Positions 16,446-25,400 of a stretch of DNA of 32,009 nucleotides are shown piece after piece. This DNA comes from Kiritimatiellia bacterium. Lineage in GTDB: Bacteria > Verrucomicrobiota > Kiritimatiellia > RFP12 > UBA1067. Each line of letters begins with the position of its first letter. Within the stretch, counting starts at the first letter, position 1. Location: assembly GCA_017454745.1 (NCBI GenBank), contig JAFTCL010000061.1, positions 1-32,009 on the forward strand, in the 5' to 3' direction. The position numbers and the translations under genes were made by a program. The notes below the pieces were generated by a model. The model had not been told where the DNA came from, searched no databases, and saw nothing but the letters and a program-made list of their open reading frames with translations.

Positions 16446-18167
16446 ATGATCAATTACTATTCCGAAACACTTTTGATTGAGGTTGCCCAGAAACTGGTTG
16501 ACCGCGGGTTGCTCACTTTGGACAAACTCGGCGAACTGCAAGGCCGGGCCGCCATCACCATGCAGGGGTTGGACCGATTGCTGATTGACGAGGCCATCGT
16601 CAATGAGGAAGACCTTTCCAAAGTCTTTTCCGAGGTCAGCGGCATCCCCTACCACCATATCGGCGACTTTAAAATCCAGCAGGAGGCGATTGACAAAGTC
16701 ACCGCCAAGGTGGCGTTGCGCCACCGTATCGTGCCGATTTCGTTCAACGACGGCATTCTGCTGCTGGCGGTAAGCAGAGTGCCGAACCTGACCACGGTGG
16801 ACGGATTGCGGATGGTGCTGGATGCCGGACTTGACTTCGTACTTTGCCCGGAAAGCGACATCAATATGTCGCTCACCCACTTTTACGGATTGGGTGCCGA
16901 GACTATCGACCAGCTAATCGCCGAAGCCGAAGCGTCAGGGGCAATGGACGAGCAACAACAGGATTCGGACATCGCGGTTCAGACCCACGACACCGGTATG
17001 GTGCGGTTTATCAACCTGATCATCGCCGAAGCCATCCGAATGGACTGCACGGATATCCACATCGAACCGTTTGAAAAAACCTTGCGTTTGCGGTACCGCA
17101 TCGACGGCATCCTTCAGGAAATCCCGCTGCCCAAGGGCGTGGAGCGGCTGAAAAACGCGGTAAGCTCCGCCGTGAAAATCATGGGCAACATGGATATCGC
17201 GGAACACCGCAAGCCGCATGACGGACGTATCAAGGTTCGCTGCGGCAACGCCGACTACGACTTGCGCGTGTCCGTGCTACCGACCGGCTGGGGCGAAACC
17301 TGCTGCTTGCGTATTTTGAACCGCGGTACCACCCAAGTGGATTTGAACGAACTCGGTCTCTCCCCGCTGCAATTGCCGAAGATCGCGAAACTCACCGAAT
17401 TGCCGCACGGGGTCATCCTGATGACCGGTCCGACCGGTTCTGGTAAAACCACCACGCTTTACGCATTGCTGGCGCGGTTGAATCAGACCGGAACCAAGAT
17501 CATCACCGTAGAAGACCCGGTAGAATACCAGATGGACGGCATCAGCCAGGTGCAGACCAACAGCAAGATCGGGCTGACCTTCGCATCGGTGTTGCGTTCG
17601 ATCCTGCGTCACGACCCGGACGTAATCCTGATCGGCGAAATCCGTGACTCCGAAACCGCCGACATCGCGGTTCGGTCATCGCTCACCGGCCACTTGGTGC
17701 TCAGTACCCTGCACACCAACGACGCTCCGTCGGCGGTAACCCGTCTTACGGATATGGGCGTGGAGCCTTACCTGATTTCCTCCTGCGTGGAGGGCATCGT
17801 GGCCCAGCGTCTGGTGCGCCGGGTCTGCCGCCACTGCAAAACCGTGTATGAACCGCCGAAGGCGATTTACGACGAAATCGCGGCGTGTTACCCCGACAAG
17901 ATTGCCGAGGCGGAGTTCCTTAAGGGTAACGGTTGCCCAGGCTGCGGGTTCACCGGCTACCGCGGACGGAGCGCCATCAACGAAGTAATGATCATGTCCG
18001 ACCCCATCCGGGCACTGGTGGTAAACCGCGCGGCGGCCAACATCATCAAGGCCAAGGCGATGGAAGAGGGCATGGTTACCTTGCGGCACGACGGCTGGTT
18101 GCGCGTGATCGAGGGACGCACCTCGGTGGACGAGGTGTTGCGCGTCGCGGGCCGGATGGAGGAGTAG
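16446..18167 (+). CDS. gspE: T2SS/T4P assembly ATPase GspE/PilB
   Basis: A 573-residue cytoplasmic hexameric ATPase that powers pseudopilus assembly. The N-terminal 150 residues match the MshEN/T2SSE-N domain (LLIDEAIVNEEDLSKVF). The motor domain shows Walker A (GPTGSGKTT at 328-336), the Asp box (IITVEDPVEYQ), Walker B (VILIGEIRD) and the His box (LSTLHTND). The zinc motif is present as C-x2-C (CRHC) plus C-x2-C (CPGC), which marks the assembly type (GspE/PilB) rather than the retraction type (PilT). An upstream TTG at 16437 is an alternative start: AGAAGGA is 3 bases from the TTG and 12 from the ATG, so neither spacing is ideal. Strong GGAGGAG near the end serves the next gene. Confidence 0.95.
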   Translation: MINYYSETLLIEVAQKLVDRGLLTLDKLGELQGRAAITMQGLDRLLIDEAIVNEEDLSKVFSEVSGIPYHHIGDFKIQQEAIDKVTAKVALRHRIVPISFNDGILLLAVSRVPNLTTVDGLRMVLDAGLDFVLCPESDINMSLTHFYGLGAETIDQLIAEAEASGAMDEQQQDSDIAVQTHDTGMVRFINLIIAEAIRMDCTDIHIEPFEKTLRLRYRIDGILQEIPLPKGVERLKNAVSSAVKIMGNMDIAEHRKPHDGRIKVRCGNADYDLRVSVLPTGWGETCCLRILNRGTTQVDLNELGLSPLQLPKIAKLTELPHGVILMTGPTGSGKTTTLYALLARLNQTGTKIITVEDPVEYQMDGISQVQTNSKIGLTFASVLRSILRHDPDVILIGEIRDSETADIAVRSSLTGHLVLSTLHTNDAPSAVTRLTDMGVEPYLISSCVEGIVAQRLVRRVCRHCKTVYEPPKAIYDEIAACYPDKIAEAEFLKGNGCPGCGFTGYRGRSAINEVMIMSDPIRALVVNRAAANIIKAKAMEEGMVTLRHDGWLRVIEGRTSVDEVLRVAGRMEE

Positions 18168-18170
18168 CAA

Positions 18171-18716
18171 ATGGTGAAGACGCCCGAATCCGGATCCGGC
18201 AGTCGCCGTTCGGTCGGCGGCTTCACTTTGGTCGAGCTTACCGTAACCACCGGCATCGCCGCCGTGCTGCTAGGAATGGTGATCGGGTTGAGCCGCCATC
18301 TCAACGCGGTCACCAACATCAAGCAGGCGCAGGTCGATCTTGCGGAGTGGCAGCAAGCGCTCCACGAATGGTATCTGGAGTTCGGCGAGTACCCCTACGC
18401 CGCCATTGACAGCGAAGGCAACATCGAACCGCTGGTTAGCGAGACCGGCAAGCAAATGCGCTACAACCTGTCGAACGTTTTGGACCGGGCGGCAGTATTG
18501 CTAAAGGACCTACCAGGAGGCAGTACCAACATCACCTTCAAGTCCTTTATGAAGGGAGCGGGGCGGATTACCGATCCCTGGCGGCAGCAGTACGTTTATC
18601 TTTGCGACGAAAACCACCGCTCCTACACGCTGTTCTCCACCGGGCCGAACGCGAAATCCGAAGTGCTGGGCGACCAGGCACAGACGTCGCTGGACGACAT
18701 TTACGCGGAAAGGTAA
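18171..18716 (+). CDS. gspG: GspG-like pseudopilin 1
   Basis: A 181-residue pseudopilin. The leader of 17 residues ends Gly-Gly, cleavage is before Phe18, and Glu22 is at +5 (FTLVELTVTTGIAAVL). The long alpha-1 helix runs on through QVDLAEWQQALHEWYLEFGEYP. The C-terminal part carries the GspG signature DPWRQQYVY (from Asp135) followed by LFSTGPNAKSE, which matches the DPWG...SxGPD pattern that shapes the calcium loop of major pseudopilins. It is the best candidate for the major subunit. GGAGGAG precedes the ATG and only 3 bases separate it from gspE. Confidence 0.85.
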   Translation: MVKTPESGSGSRRSVGGFTLVELTVTTGIAAVLLGMVIGLSRHLNAVTNIKQAQVDLAEWQQALHEWYLEFGEYPYAAIDSEGNIEPLVSETGKQMRYNLSNVLDRAAVLLKDLPGGSTNITFKSFMKGAGRITDPWRQQYVYLCDENHRSYTLFSTGPNAKSEVLGDQAQTSLDDIYAER

Positions 18717-18722
18717 TAAGAA

Positions 18723-19385
18723 ATGGGCAACGTGAAAAATCTTTCAGCGTTCACCCTGATTGAAATGGTGATCGTGATCGGAATCATCAGCGTGCTGATG
18801 GCGATGCTCTACGGTGGGTTGGAACGCGCCCAGAAATTCAGCCGCCGCACTATTACCTATACCGAGGTCAAAAGCATCGAGAACGCCTTTAAGCAATACC
18901 ACGCCCACTATCACTGCTGGCCGACCAACACCCCCGGCGAAACCGCTGTGGAGATCAGCGACGGCGACTCGTATTTTGTGATCGACCGTCAGCTGGCGAA
19001 CGTGTTGCGCGGCAACATCACCGATTCCAGCACCGAAGAGATCCGCAACATCAATTACGACGCCATCCCGTTTATCGAGTTCAGCCGCTTTTACGCCAAG
19101 ACCCCCTATCCGCCGGTCAACCCCTTTCCCCCGACCTCGGACGAAAAAATCTCCGACCGCCAGTTCCACGTAAAGTTCGACACCAACGGTGACCACCAGA
19201 TAAACATCCCGGCTGACGAGTTCGTCACCACCGCCACCAACGTGGTTGGCGATGTGGTGGTCTGGACCTACGTGCCAGGAACCCGCAAGGGCAAGACCGA
19301 CGAAAGCGACTCCACCGGCGGAGTCCCGCCTGACGAGCGGATCGAGAGCTGGAGCAATTTCACCATTAAGAACAGGCAAGAGTAG
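18723..19385 (+). CDS. GspG-like pseudopilin 2, Ala at -1
   Basis: A 220-residue pseudopilin with a short leader (MGNVKNLSA), cleavage expected before Phe10 and Glu14 at +5 (FTLIEMVIVIGIISVLMAML). The residue before the cut is Ala9 rather than the usual Gly, which in characterised pilins lowers but does not always stop processing. The helix continues as KSIENAFKQYHAHYHCWP, a GspG-like pattern. A loop at 153-165 (DTNGDHQINIPAD) looks like a dockerin or EF-hand calcium loop with one extra residue at its end. The DPWG signature of the neighbouring pseudopilins is missing. Probably an additional subunit specific to this group of systems. Confidence 0.8.
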   Translation: MGNVKNLSAFTLIEMVIVIGIISVLMAMLYGGLERAQKFSRRTITYTEVKSIENAFKQYHAHYHCWPTNTPGETAVEISDGDSYFVIDRQLANVLRGNITDSSTEEIRNINYDAIPFIEFSRFYAKTPYPPVNPFPPTSDEKISDRQFHVKFDTNGDHQINIPADEFVTTATNVVGDVVVWTYVPGTRKGKTDESDSTGGVPPDERIESWSNFTIKNRQE

Positions 19386-19389
19386 CGGC

Positions 19390-20133
19390 ATGGTCAAAAC
19401 CGGCGGATTACCGACAGCGAAACGCACCCAAAAAGCGTTCACCATCGTTGAAATGATGGTGACGGTCGGGGTGTTTTCGATTCTGTTGGCAATTCTGCTC
19501 CCTACCGTGACCACAGTGCACCGGTCCGCGCTCAACCGCCAGGCGCAGGCGGGCGCCACCATGCTGGCGCAGGCCGCGATGCGCTACCATTCCGAATACG
19601 GTTTCTGGCCGGGCGAGGTGGTTGCCAAAGACAGCAGCGGCGGCGTGATGGTGAATGACGATCTGCCGGAATCGGTACGCAACGGAATCGATTTCTGTCC
19701 GCTGCTGATCTCCGGCCCCAAGGAGTTCGTTGACAAAATCGAGTCCACCACCGATGATGAGCGCGGCGGTAACAACGCCGATATCTTCAAACTCTATTCC
19801 AATGAAGTTTACCGGGCAATGGCTCGTGTTGACTTAACCCAAAGCGGCACCCGCAAAACCAACCCGCTAAACCCCAAAGGCATCCGTTTTCTGGATTTGT
19901 CCCGTGAGAACGAAATCGATTTCGTGGATTACCCCGACCCTTGGGGCAAACCCTACATCCTGTTTATGGGGCTAAGGCCGAACTCGACCTTCACCCACAC
20001 CGTGAAATCGTCAGTGGACGGCAGTACCTCCTACGAAGTCACAATCTCCAACGTGACCGCCTTCGCCTTCTCGCTGGGCGAGAAAGGCAGCGGCAGCACC
20101 AACTACATCTACAGCGCGGGGGCGACACGATGA
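19390..20133 (+). CDS. GspG-like pseudopilin 3, Ala at -1
   Basis: A 247-residue pseudopilin starting at the ATG at 19390, 4 bases after the preceding stop; the frame is open further upstream, but that part lies inside the previous gene. The leader is 16 residues (ending TQKA), cleavage is before Phe17 and Glu21 is at +5 (FTIVEMMVTVGVFSILLAIL). As in the gene before it, -1 is Ala instead of Gly. The helix continues as AQAAMRYHSEYGFWPGE. The GspG-type DPWGKPYI motif appears at about 183-190. It overlaps the next start by 4 bases (ATGA). Confidence 0.82.
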   Translation: MVKTGGLPTAKRTQKAFTIVEMMVTVGVFSILLAILLPTVTTVHRSALNRQAQAGATMLAQAAMRYHSEYGFWPGEVVAKDSSGGVMVNDDLPESVRNGIDFCPLLISGPKEFVDKIESTTDDERGGNNADIFKLYSNEVYRAMARVDLTQSGTRKTNPLNPKGIRFLDLSRENEIDFVDYPDPWGKPYILFMGLRPNSTFTHTVKSSVDGSTSYEVTISNVTAFAFSLGEKGSGSTNYIYSAGATR

Positions 20134-20837
20134 ACGCAATTAAACTCCGCGCCGGATTTTCCATTTTCGAAATAATCGCCGTGATGACCATCATGGGGAT
20201 TCTTACGTTGGCTCTGTTGGGTTCATTCCGGTACTGGGGGACAGCCCACGCGCTCACCGGCGCGGTGAACATCATGTCCGCCGCCATCGACGAGGCCGAA
20301 ACCATCGCCCGCGAAAACCAGCAGATTGTCGGGTTCCGTTACGGCAACGACCTCACCAACAGCGTCAAGAGCATCACCTCGTTCCAGACTTTCCTTTGCT
20401 CTCCGACCAACGAGGTGGACTCGCTGGAGGCGGTGGAGGAAATCATCAAACAACACAGCGAAAGCGCCGACCTCTATTTCGACATGGTGAATGACGACTC
20501 TGAAATCAAGGTGATCAACATCTCGCCGAAGCACCTGCTTCCGAGCGATATCCGGCTGGTGCCGGTAACGCTGCAATCCGCCGGCGACGACGGGGAAAAC
20601 ATAGTGCTCAAAGAAAAAGAGTATGAAACCGCCACGCTGTTTTTCCGCCCCGACGGCTCGGCGTTTTCACTCCACGATGACGACAAGATTTCGCACGCGA
20701 TAAAAATCGAAACCCGCAAACATTTCGCTGTAATCGGCAAAACCGAAGTCGAGCCGATTTACCGTCTGTTGCGAATCGACCTCGCCAGCGGGACAACCTC
20801 CGTAACCACGCCAAACCATTCGGAGGATGCCCAATGA
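20130..20837 (+). CDS. GspH-like minor pseudopilin
   Basis: A 235-residue pseudopilin with a 9-residue leader ending Arg-Ala-Gly, cleavage before Phe10 and Glu14 at +5 (FSIFEIIAVMTIMGILTLAL). The following segment (MSAAIDEAETIARENQQIVGFRYG) matches the GspH pattern, in which the helix carries an alanine-rich ARxxAxxxNQ-like stretch leading into the first beta strand. The rest is beta-rich. GspH is a minor pseudopilin near the tip. The order G-H-I-J-K here is the canonical T2SS order and supports the call. The start overlaps the preceding stop (ATGA) with GGGGG upstream. Confidence 0.75.
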   Translation: MNAIKLRAGFSIFEIIAVMTIMGILTLALLGSFRYWGTAHALTGAVNIMSAAIDEAETIARENQQIVGFRYGNDLTNSVKSITSFQTFLCSPTNEVDSLEAVEEIIKQHSESADLYFDMVNDDSEIKVINISPKHLLPSDIRLVPVTLQSAGDDGENIVLKEKEYETATLFFRPDGSAFSLHDDDKISHAIKIETRKHFAVIGKTEVEPIYRLLRIDLASGTTSVTTPNHSEDAQ

Positions 20838-21439
20838 ACTTAAAACGTAAAAACGGGTTCACCCTTATCGAAACCGCGCTGGCCATGCTGGCCATCGGCA
20901 TCGCGGTGGTGGCGATTTTCGGATTGAGCCGTCACGGCATCAGCACCGCCAATGAAACCGACAACGACCGCCGGTGCAACCAGTTCGCCGCCACGATTTT
21001 CGAGACGCTGCGCGACTACAACCAACAGTTTATCGAATACGCCGAGGCTTACTCCCAAACCAACAACACCACCCCAGTTTTAAGCTGGCTAGAACGCTGG
21101 AATGACGTATTAGAGTCCGACCTGCTAATTCCCTTCCCCGCGATGGCCGATATCGAAACGCCGGAGTTGCTGGTTTTCAACGCCACCGAAGGCGAGTACG
21201 CCAAGTTCACGCCGGCTTACGATCCCGACGACATTGACCTGAACGCCTGGACGCCGCTCTATTATTTGGTAATTGGAATACGCGGTTCAGAAGATTTGGA
21301 AGACGCCGCCAAAGAGGATGACATTGATTACCTCGACACTTTGGACGTGTCGCTGATGGTGTGTCCCAACCGCACCTCCTACCCCAGCAAGATCCGTTAC
21401 TACTACACTTCGTTGATCTATCCGGGAGGCAGACGATGA
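20834..21439 (+). CDS. GspI-like minor pseudopilin
   Basis: A 201-residue pseudopilin: leader MNLKRKNG, cleavage before Phe9, Glu13 at +5 (FTLIETALAMLAIGIAVVAI). The hydrophobic helix with a Leu/Ala/Gly-rich centre and the following RRCNQFAATIFETLR segment resemble GspI/PilV-type subunits, which start the tip complex with J and K. The C-terminal half is acidic and not recognised in detail. Start overlaps the GspH-like stop by 4 bases, with GGAGGA upstream, and its own stop overlaps the next start. Confidence 0.72.
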   Translation: MNLKRKNGFTLIETALAMLAIGIAVVAIFGLSRHGISTANETDNDRRCNQFAATIFETLRDYNQQFIEYAEAYSQTNNTTPVLSWLERWNDVLESDLLIPFPAMADIETPELLVFNATEGEYAKFTPAYDPDDIDLNAWTPLYYLVIGIRGSEDLEDAAKEDDIDYLDTLDVSLMVCPNRTSYPSKIRYYYTSLIYPGGRR

Positions 21440-22410
21440 ACACGCGTATTCGCCATTCCGGTTTCACCATCCTCGAATTGGTGGTCTCCATCTCGCTCTT
21501 CGTAATCATCGGCGCAATTCTCTACTCGATGCTAGATGCCGCCACCAATCTGTGGCCGGTTGGCTCCGACACCACGCAGGAACGCGTCAAGATCGACCGG
21601 GCGCTGGACATAATCGAACGCGATTTGCAGGAAGCCATCACCGACAACGGTAACCTGATCGTGGTGTCTGTGGGATCCAGCGAGGAAGGTACGTCAACCG
21701 AATCCGAGTTTGCGGAAATCGAACCGGACAAGGACGAACCCGCCTTCTTGCAGGGTGAATTGTCTGATATTGATTTCACCGCCACCACCGATGAAAAAGT
21801 GTACCAAGTGTTCACGTTTGCACGTCCCGCTTCCTATCGCTACAATACCGATCTTAAGCCAGAAGACCGGTTATCGATTGACGTGGTGTGCTACACCTAC
21901 TACCGCAACTCGCTCTTCCGCCACCAGTTGCCTATAGAACGGCAAACTTCCAGCGAACAAACCAAACCTTTGGGCGAACTGATTTACAAGACAGTGCGAG
22001 AAGCGAAACTGGATGAGATTTGCAAAGCGTTGGTTGAAGACCCCACCGGCCAGAAAATGGAGGGGTACGAAGGCCAGCATTCGCGGTTGTTGCAACGGGT
22101 CAGCGGGCTGACCGTTACCTCCACCATCCCATACCGGTATCTGCTCGATCCTGATTCCGACGACGAAGATCAAACTGAAACCGAACAGGGCAAGAAACTG
22201 GTGGAAGCGACGCAGCACACGCACGTTGAGGCGAATGTGCTGCCCACCCGCGTGGACATCGGCATCGCCATTCAGTCAGAGCACGATTGGAACCAATGGT
22301 TGCAACTGGCCACCGCCGATGACACCGACTCCCAAGCGGATGCCGCAGCGATGGGCGTAATCGCGTCACGCCGCATCGTGCTGACTACCTATGGAGGATC
22401 GCGGCTATGA
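21436..22410 (+). CDS. GspJ-like minor pseudopilin
   Basis: A 324-residue pseudopilin: leader MNTRIRHSG, cleavage before Phe10, Glu14 at +5 (FTILELVVSISLFVIIGAIL). The segment VKIDRALDIIERDLQEAI is the GspJ pattern, in which the helix ends in ..ERDLxxA before the beta domain. At 324 residues it is longer than typical GspJ (about 200), with several acidic stretches inserted (around 90-105 and 240-255). Its position just before the GspK-like gene fits J of the I-J-K tip complex. Starts and stops are coupled on both sides by ATGA overlaps. Confidence 0.75.
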   Translation: MNTRIRHSGFTILELVVSISLFVIIGAILYSMLDAATNLWPVGSDTTQERVKIDRALDIIERDLQEAITDNGNLIVVSVGSSEEGTSTESEFAEIEPDKDEPAFLQGELSDIDFTATTDEKVYQVFTFARPASYRYNTDLKPEDRLSIDVVCYTYYRNSLFRHQLPIERQTSSEQTKPLGELIYKTVREAKLDEICKALVEDPTGQKMEGYEGQHSRLLQRVSGLTVTSTIPYRYLLDPDSDDEDQTETEQGKKLVEATQHTHVEANVLPTRVDIGIAIQSEHDWNQWLQLATADDTDSQADAAAMGVIASRRIVLTTYGGSRL

Positions 22411-25400
22411 AACGCACGGCAAATCCCCATAACTTCGTTTGCAATCCTGAATCCGGCGCCACGCTGATGATTACCCTCGGCGTGATTACGGTGCTGGCAG
22501 TTCTGGCGGCAACATTCCTTACCGTCTCGAAACTGCGCCAGCGCACCGTAAAACAGCAAAGCAACGCTGAAATCGTGCGCGATTACCTTGATGTGGCGCT
22601 GGTGAAGACGCTGCGCGAATTGGAAAAATCACTTGCCTATCCCAATTACACCGACGTGGTCCCGGAATCCGAGCCGACCGTCAACCGGCGTCTCGTACCG
22701 ATCAGCCAATGGTTCAGCTACTCCTACCTCCAGACCAACAAGCTCGATGATGTCGAACTTCAAACCGGCGAGGCGTATTTCTCGCCGCCATCAGAAGATT
22801 TCAACCGGGATACGGTAAACCTGCTTACGCGGGACGTGGTGGCGCTGCTGCCGTCAATCCTTACCAACAACATCCCGGTACCGGTCGGCATAGACCAGAT
22901 TGACGAATATCCGGGACGCAGCGGTTGGATGCCGATTGAACGTCCTGATTTTATCGGCGATCAGGGATGGAATCTTCAAAAACAGTCACCGGAATGCCGG
23001 ATGGCGTTCGCCATTTTCAATGTCTCCGGATTGTACGATTTTAATACCCTCGCCTCCGGACCGCTTGTTGGCGGCAAACCGGTTCGCACCTGTTTCTCGC
23101 AGGTCGATGTTACCAACCGGCTTGCCAACGCGACCGAAAACGAAACGGAAACTTTCCCGGAAGGTTATGATTACACCAGTAAGGACTTTTTCGACGCTTT
23201 GCCGTTCTCGGCTTTCTCATACGATCCCGCCCCTACTCTCTCGCCGTTACAGGGCGGGCACACCGTTTCAAAACAGCTCGGTTTGCCGGCATTCAACTCC
23301 GGGCAAATCCTCGACCTGAACGAAGAGAGCCGCTACAGCGCGTTCGGGGCGGGCGGGAATTTCCGGTTTTACAAATTCAATCTCAACTCCGTAACAAATT
23401 TCATGGAGGACTACGAAGGCAACTCCGGCGGGTCGTCCGGCTGGTTCAACGGCAATACCTTCAAGACGCGTTGGCTGGATCCCGTGACGGTACTGGTAAA
23501 CCAGATGCGCGGCGGCGACAGCGGTCGGCTGCAATTGCCCACCGGTGACCGGATCGCGTGGAATCTCGCCAACTTCATCGACCCCGACCGCGTACCGCAA
23601 ATCTCCAATTTTGTCGAAGACGAGGACGAAGAAGGCAACCAAGTGCTGCCGACCCGCGTGGATTACCTCTCCGAACCGGTTCCGCTGATCAACAAGGTTT
23701 CGGTTTTCAACATTTTTGATCCGGATGGTCACGCCAATCCCGACGCGCCAAAAGCCCCCGGTTATTACGACTTGCCGGAAGACGGCACGCTTACCAATCA
23801 TTACGCCGTAGCGGTGGAATTGTGGTACCCGTATGAGCCGATCTCGCCTTTCGAGGATGAATTTAACGGCGACATCAACCCCGCATGCTACATCGGCATC
23901 TACACCAACCAGTCTGAAATCTCCACCACCGCCGAGGTCCCTTGGTCATCCAATCTGCTGCGGGACTATTTTAGGTGGAATTACTCCAGCAACGCGCTCT
24001 ACAGTGTACTGTTCAAAATGTGGGGCGACGACTATGTAAACACCCTTGGCCCCGGCATTTGGCGTCATCCCTTGTGGCGGCTGGTGAACACCGATTCCGA
24101 CCTCTGGTTCACCTCGTCAATGACTAACCACGTTTTCTGGCCGGTCGCCGACACCAACGGCGCCTTTACGGTCGAGGACAACCCGATTTGGCAAGCCTTC
24201 TATCCCGAATTGGTCGATGTGGTAAGCACCAACATTTTGGAAGACCTCACCGAGGAGGTGGTAACCAACACTTACACCACCGTGGTGGTCACCAACTCCG
24301 TGCTCAGCCATGTGGACGGCGAATCCACCAACGAGCTGGTTTACATCTTCAAGGAAACCCCGCCACGGATGCTGTGGTACGACAACGGCAACGGCGCGTG
24401 GACAACCAATTATTGGGTTGCCTTCAACACTACCATCGCCACCTACCCCGAACCAGAGCCGGCTGAAGACAATCCGCAAGTAGAGGGGGACGACGACAAT
24501 AATCAAGGCGGTGATGAGCCAAACGTCGATCCGGCCGAGCCCGAACCCGATCCCGGGCCTGAACCGGAACCCGAACCGACTCCTGAACCTGAACCGGTGT
24601 ATGTGCCGCTTACCATTACGTTTGACGACGCCCACCTTTTAGCCGGATACCTTTTCGACCCGGAAACCGGTCTGCTGCAAGCCACGGTACGCGAAACCCT
24701 CGAAGACGGTTCCGTCACCAACGCCACCTACGGTATCGAGTCTTTCGTCTTCTCCGACACCCCCGATCCGCCGGCCGTCGAGCCGGAAGAGCCGGAAGTC
24801 GAACCCGAAGAACCAGATAACGGTGAGAACGGAGGCGAAAACAACGAAGACGGCAATAACGAGAACGGAGACGAAAACGAACCGGAACAGGAAACCGGTT
24901 TTTCCACCGTCAGTGTGACCAATATGCTGATCTCCACCGAGATCGAGCAGGCCAAACCCCTGCCCCGGCCCGACGATCTTGGTGATATGCTTGACGCCCT
25001 GCTCATAACCTTGGCGGCGACCTCCAACAGTGTCGATTCCTTGTACGAAGAGCTGACCTCCACCCCGGTTACGATTGACGATGGTTCGTGGGAGCGCTTC
25101 TTCGAAAACTTTACCGTCCGGGTGCCGAATATGTTAAACAAGCTGTTTCCGTCAAACAAGACCCCGTCCCTCGGAAACCTTACCAAGGACGACCGGTTCG
25201 AATTGGAAGACGACGCCAACCGCGATTCCCGCAAAGGTGACGTCGAATACTTCGAACCAGATGACGATCCGGAAAACTTTACCGGCCATTTCTGGACCAT
25301 CTACCCCAAGAAGGTCGTTAATTTCATGGAAGTCGAAACCATTGGCGCACCCGAAGGAGATGTGGGCGACTTCGTGTCCGTCACCAACTATCTGCCGATC

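Noticed and set aside
19246..19389. Upstream extension of the third GspG-like gene
   Set aside because: It lies within the preceding pseudopilin gene and would place a long sequence before the prepilin leader; the ATG at 19390 gives a normal leader.
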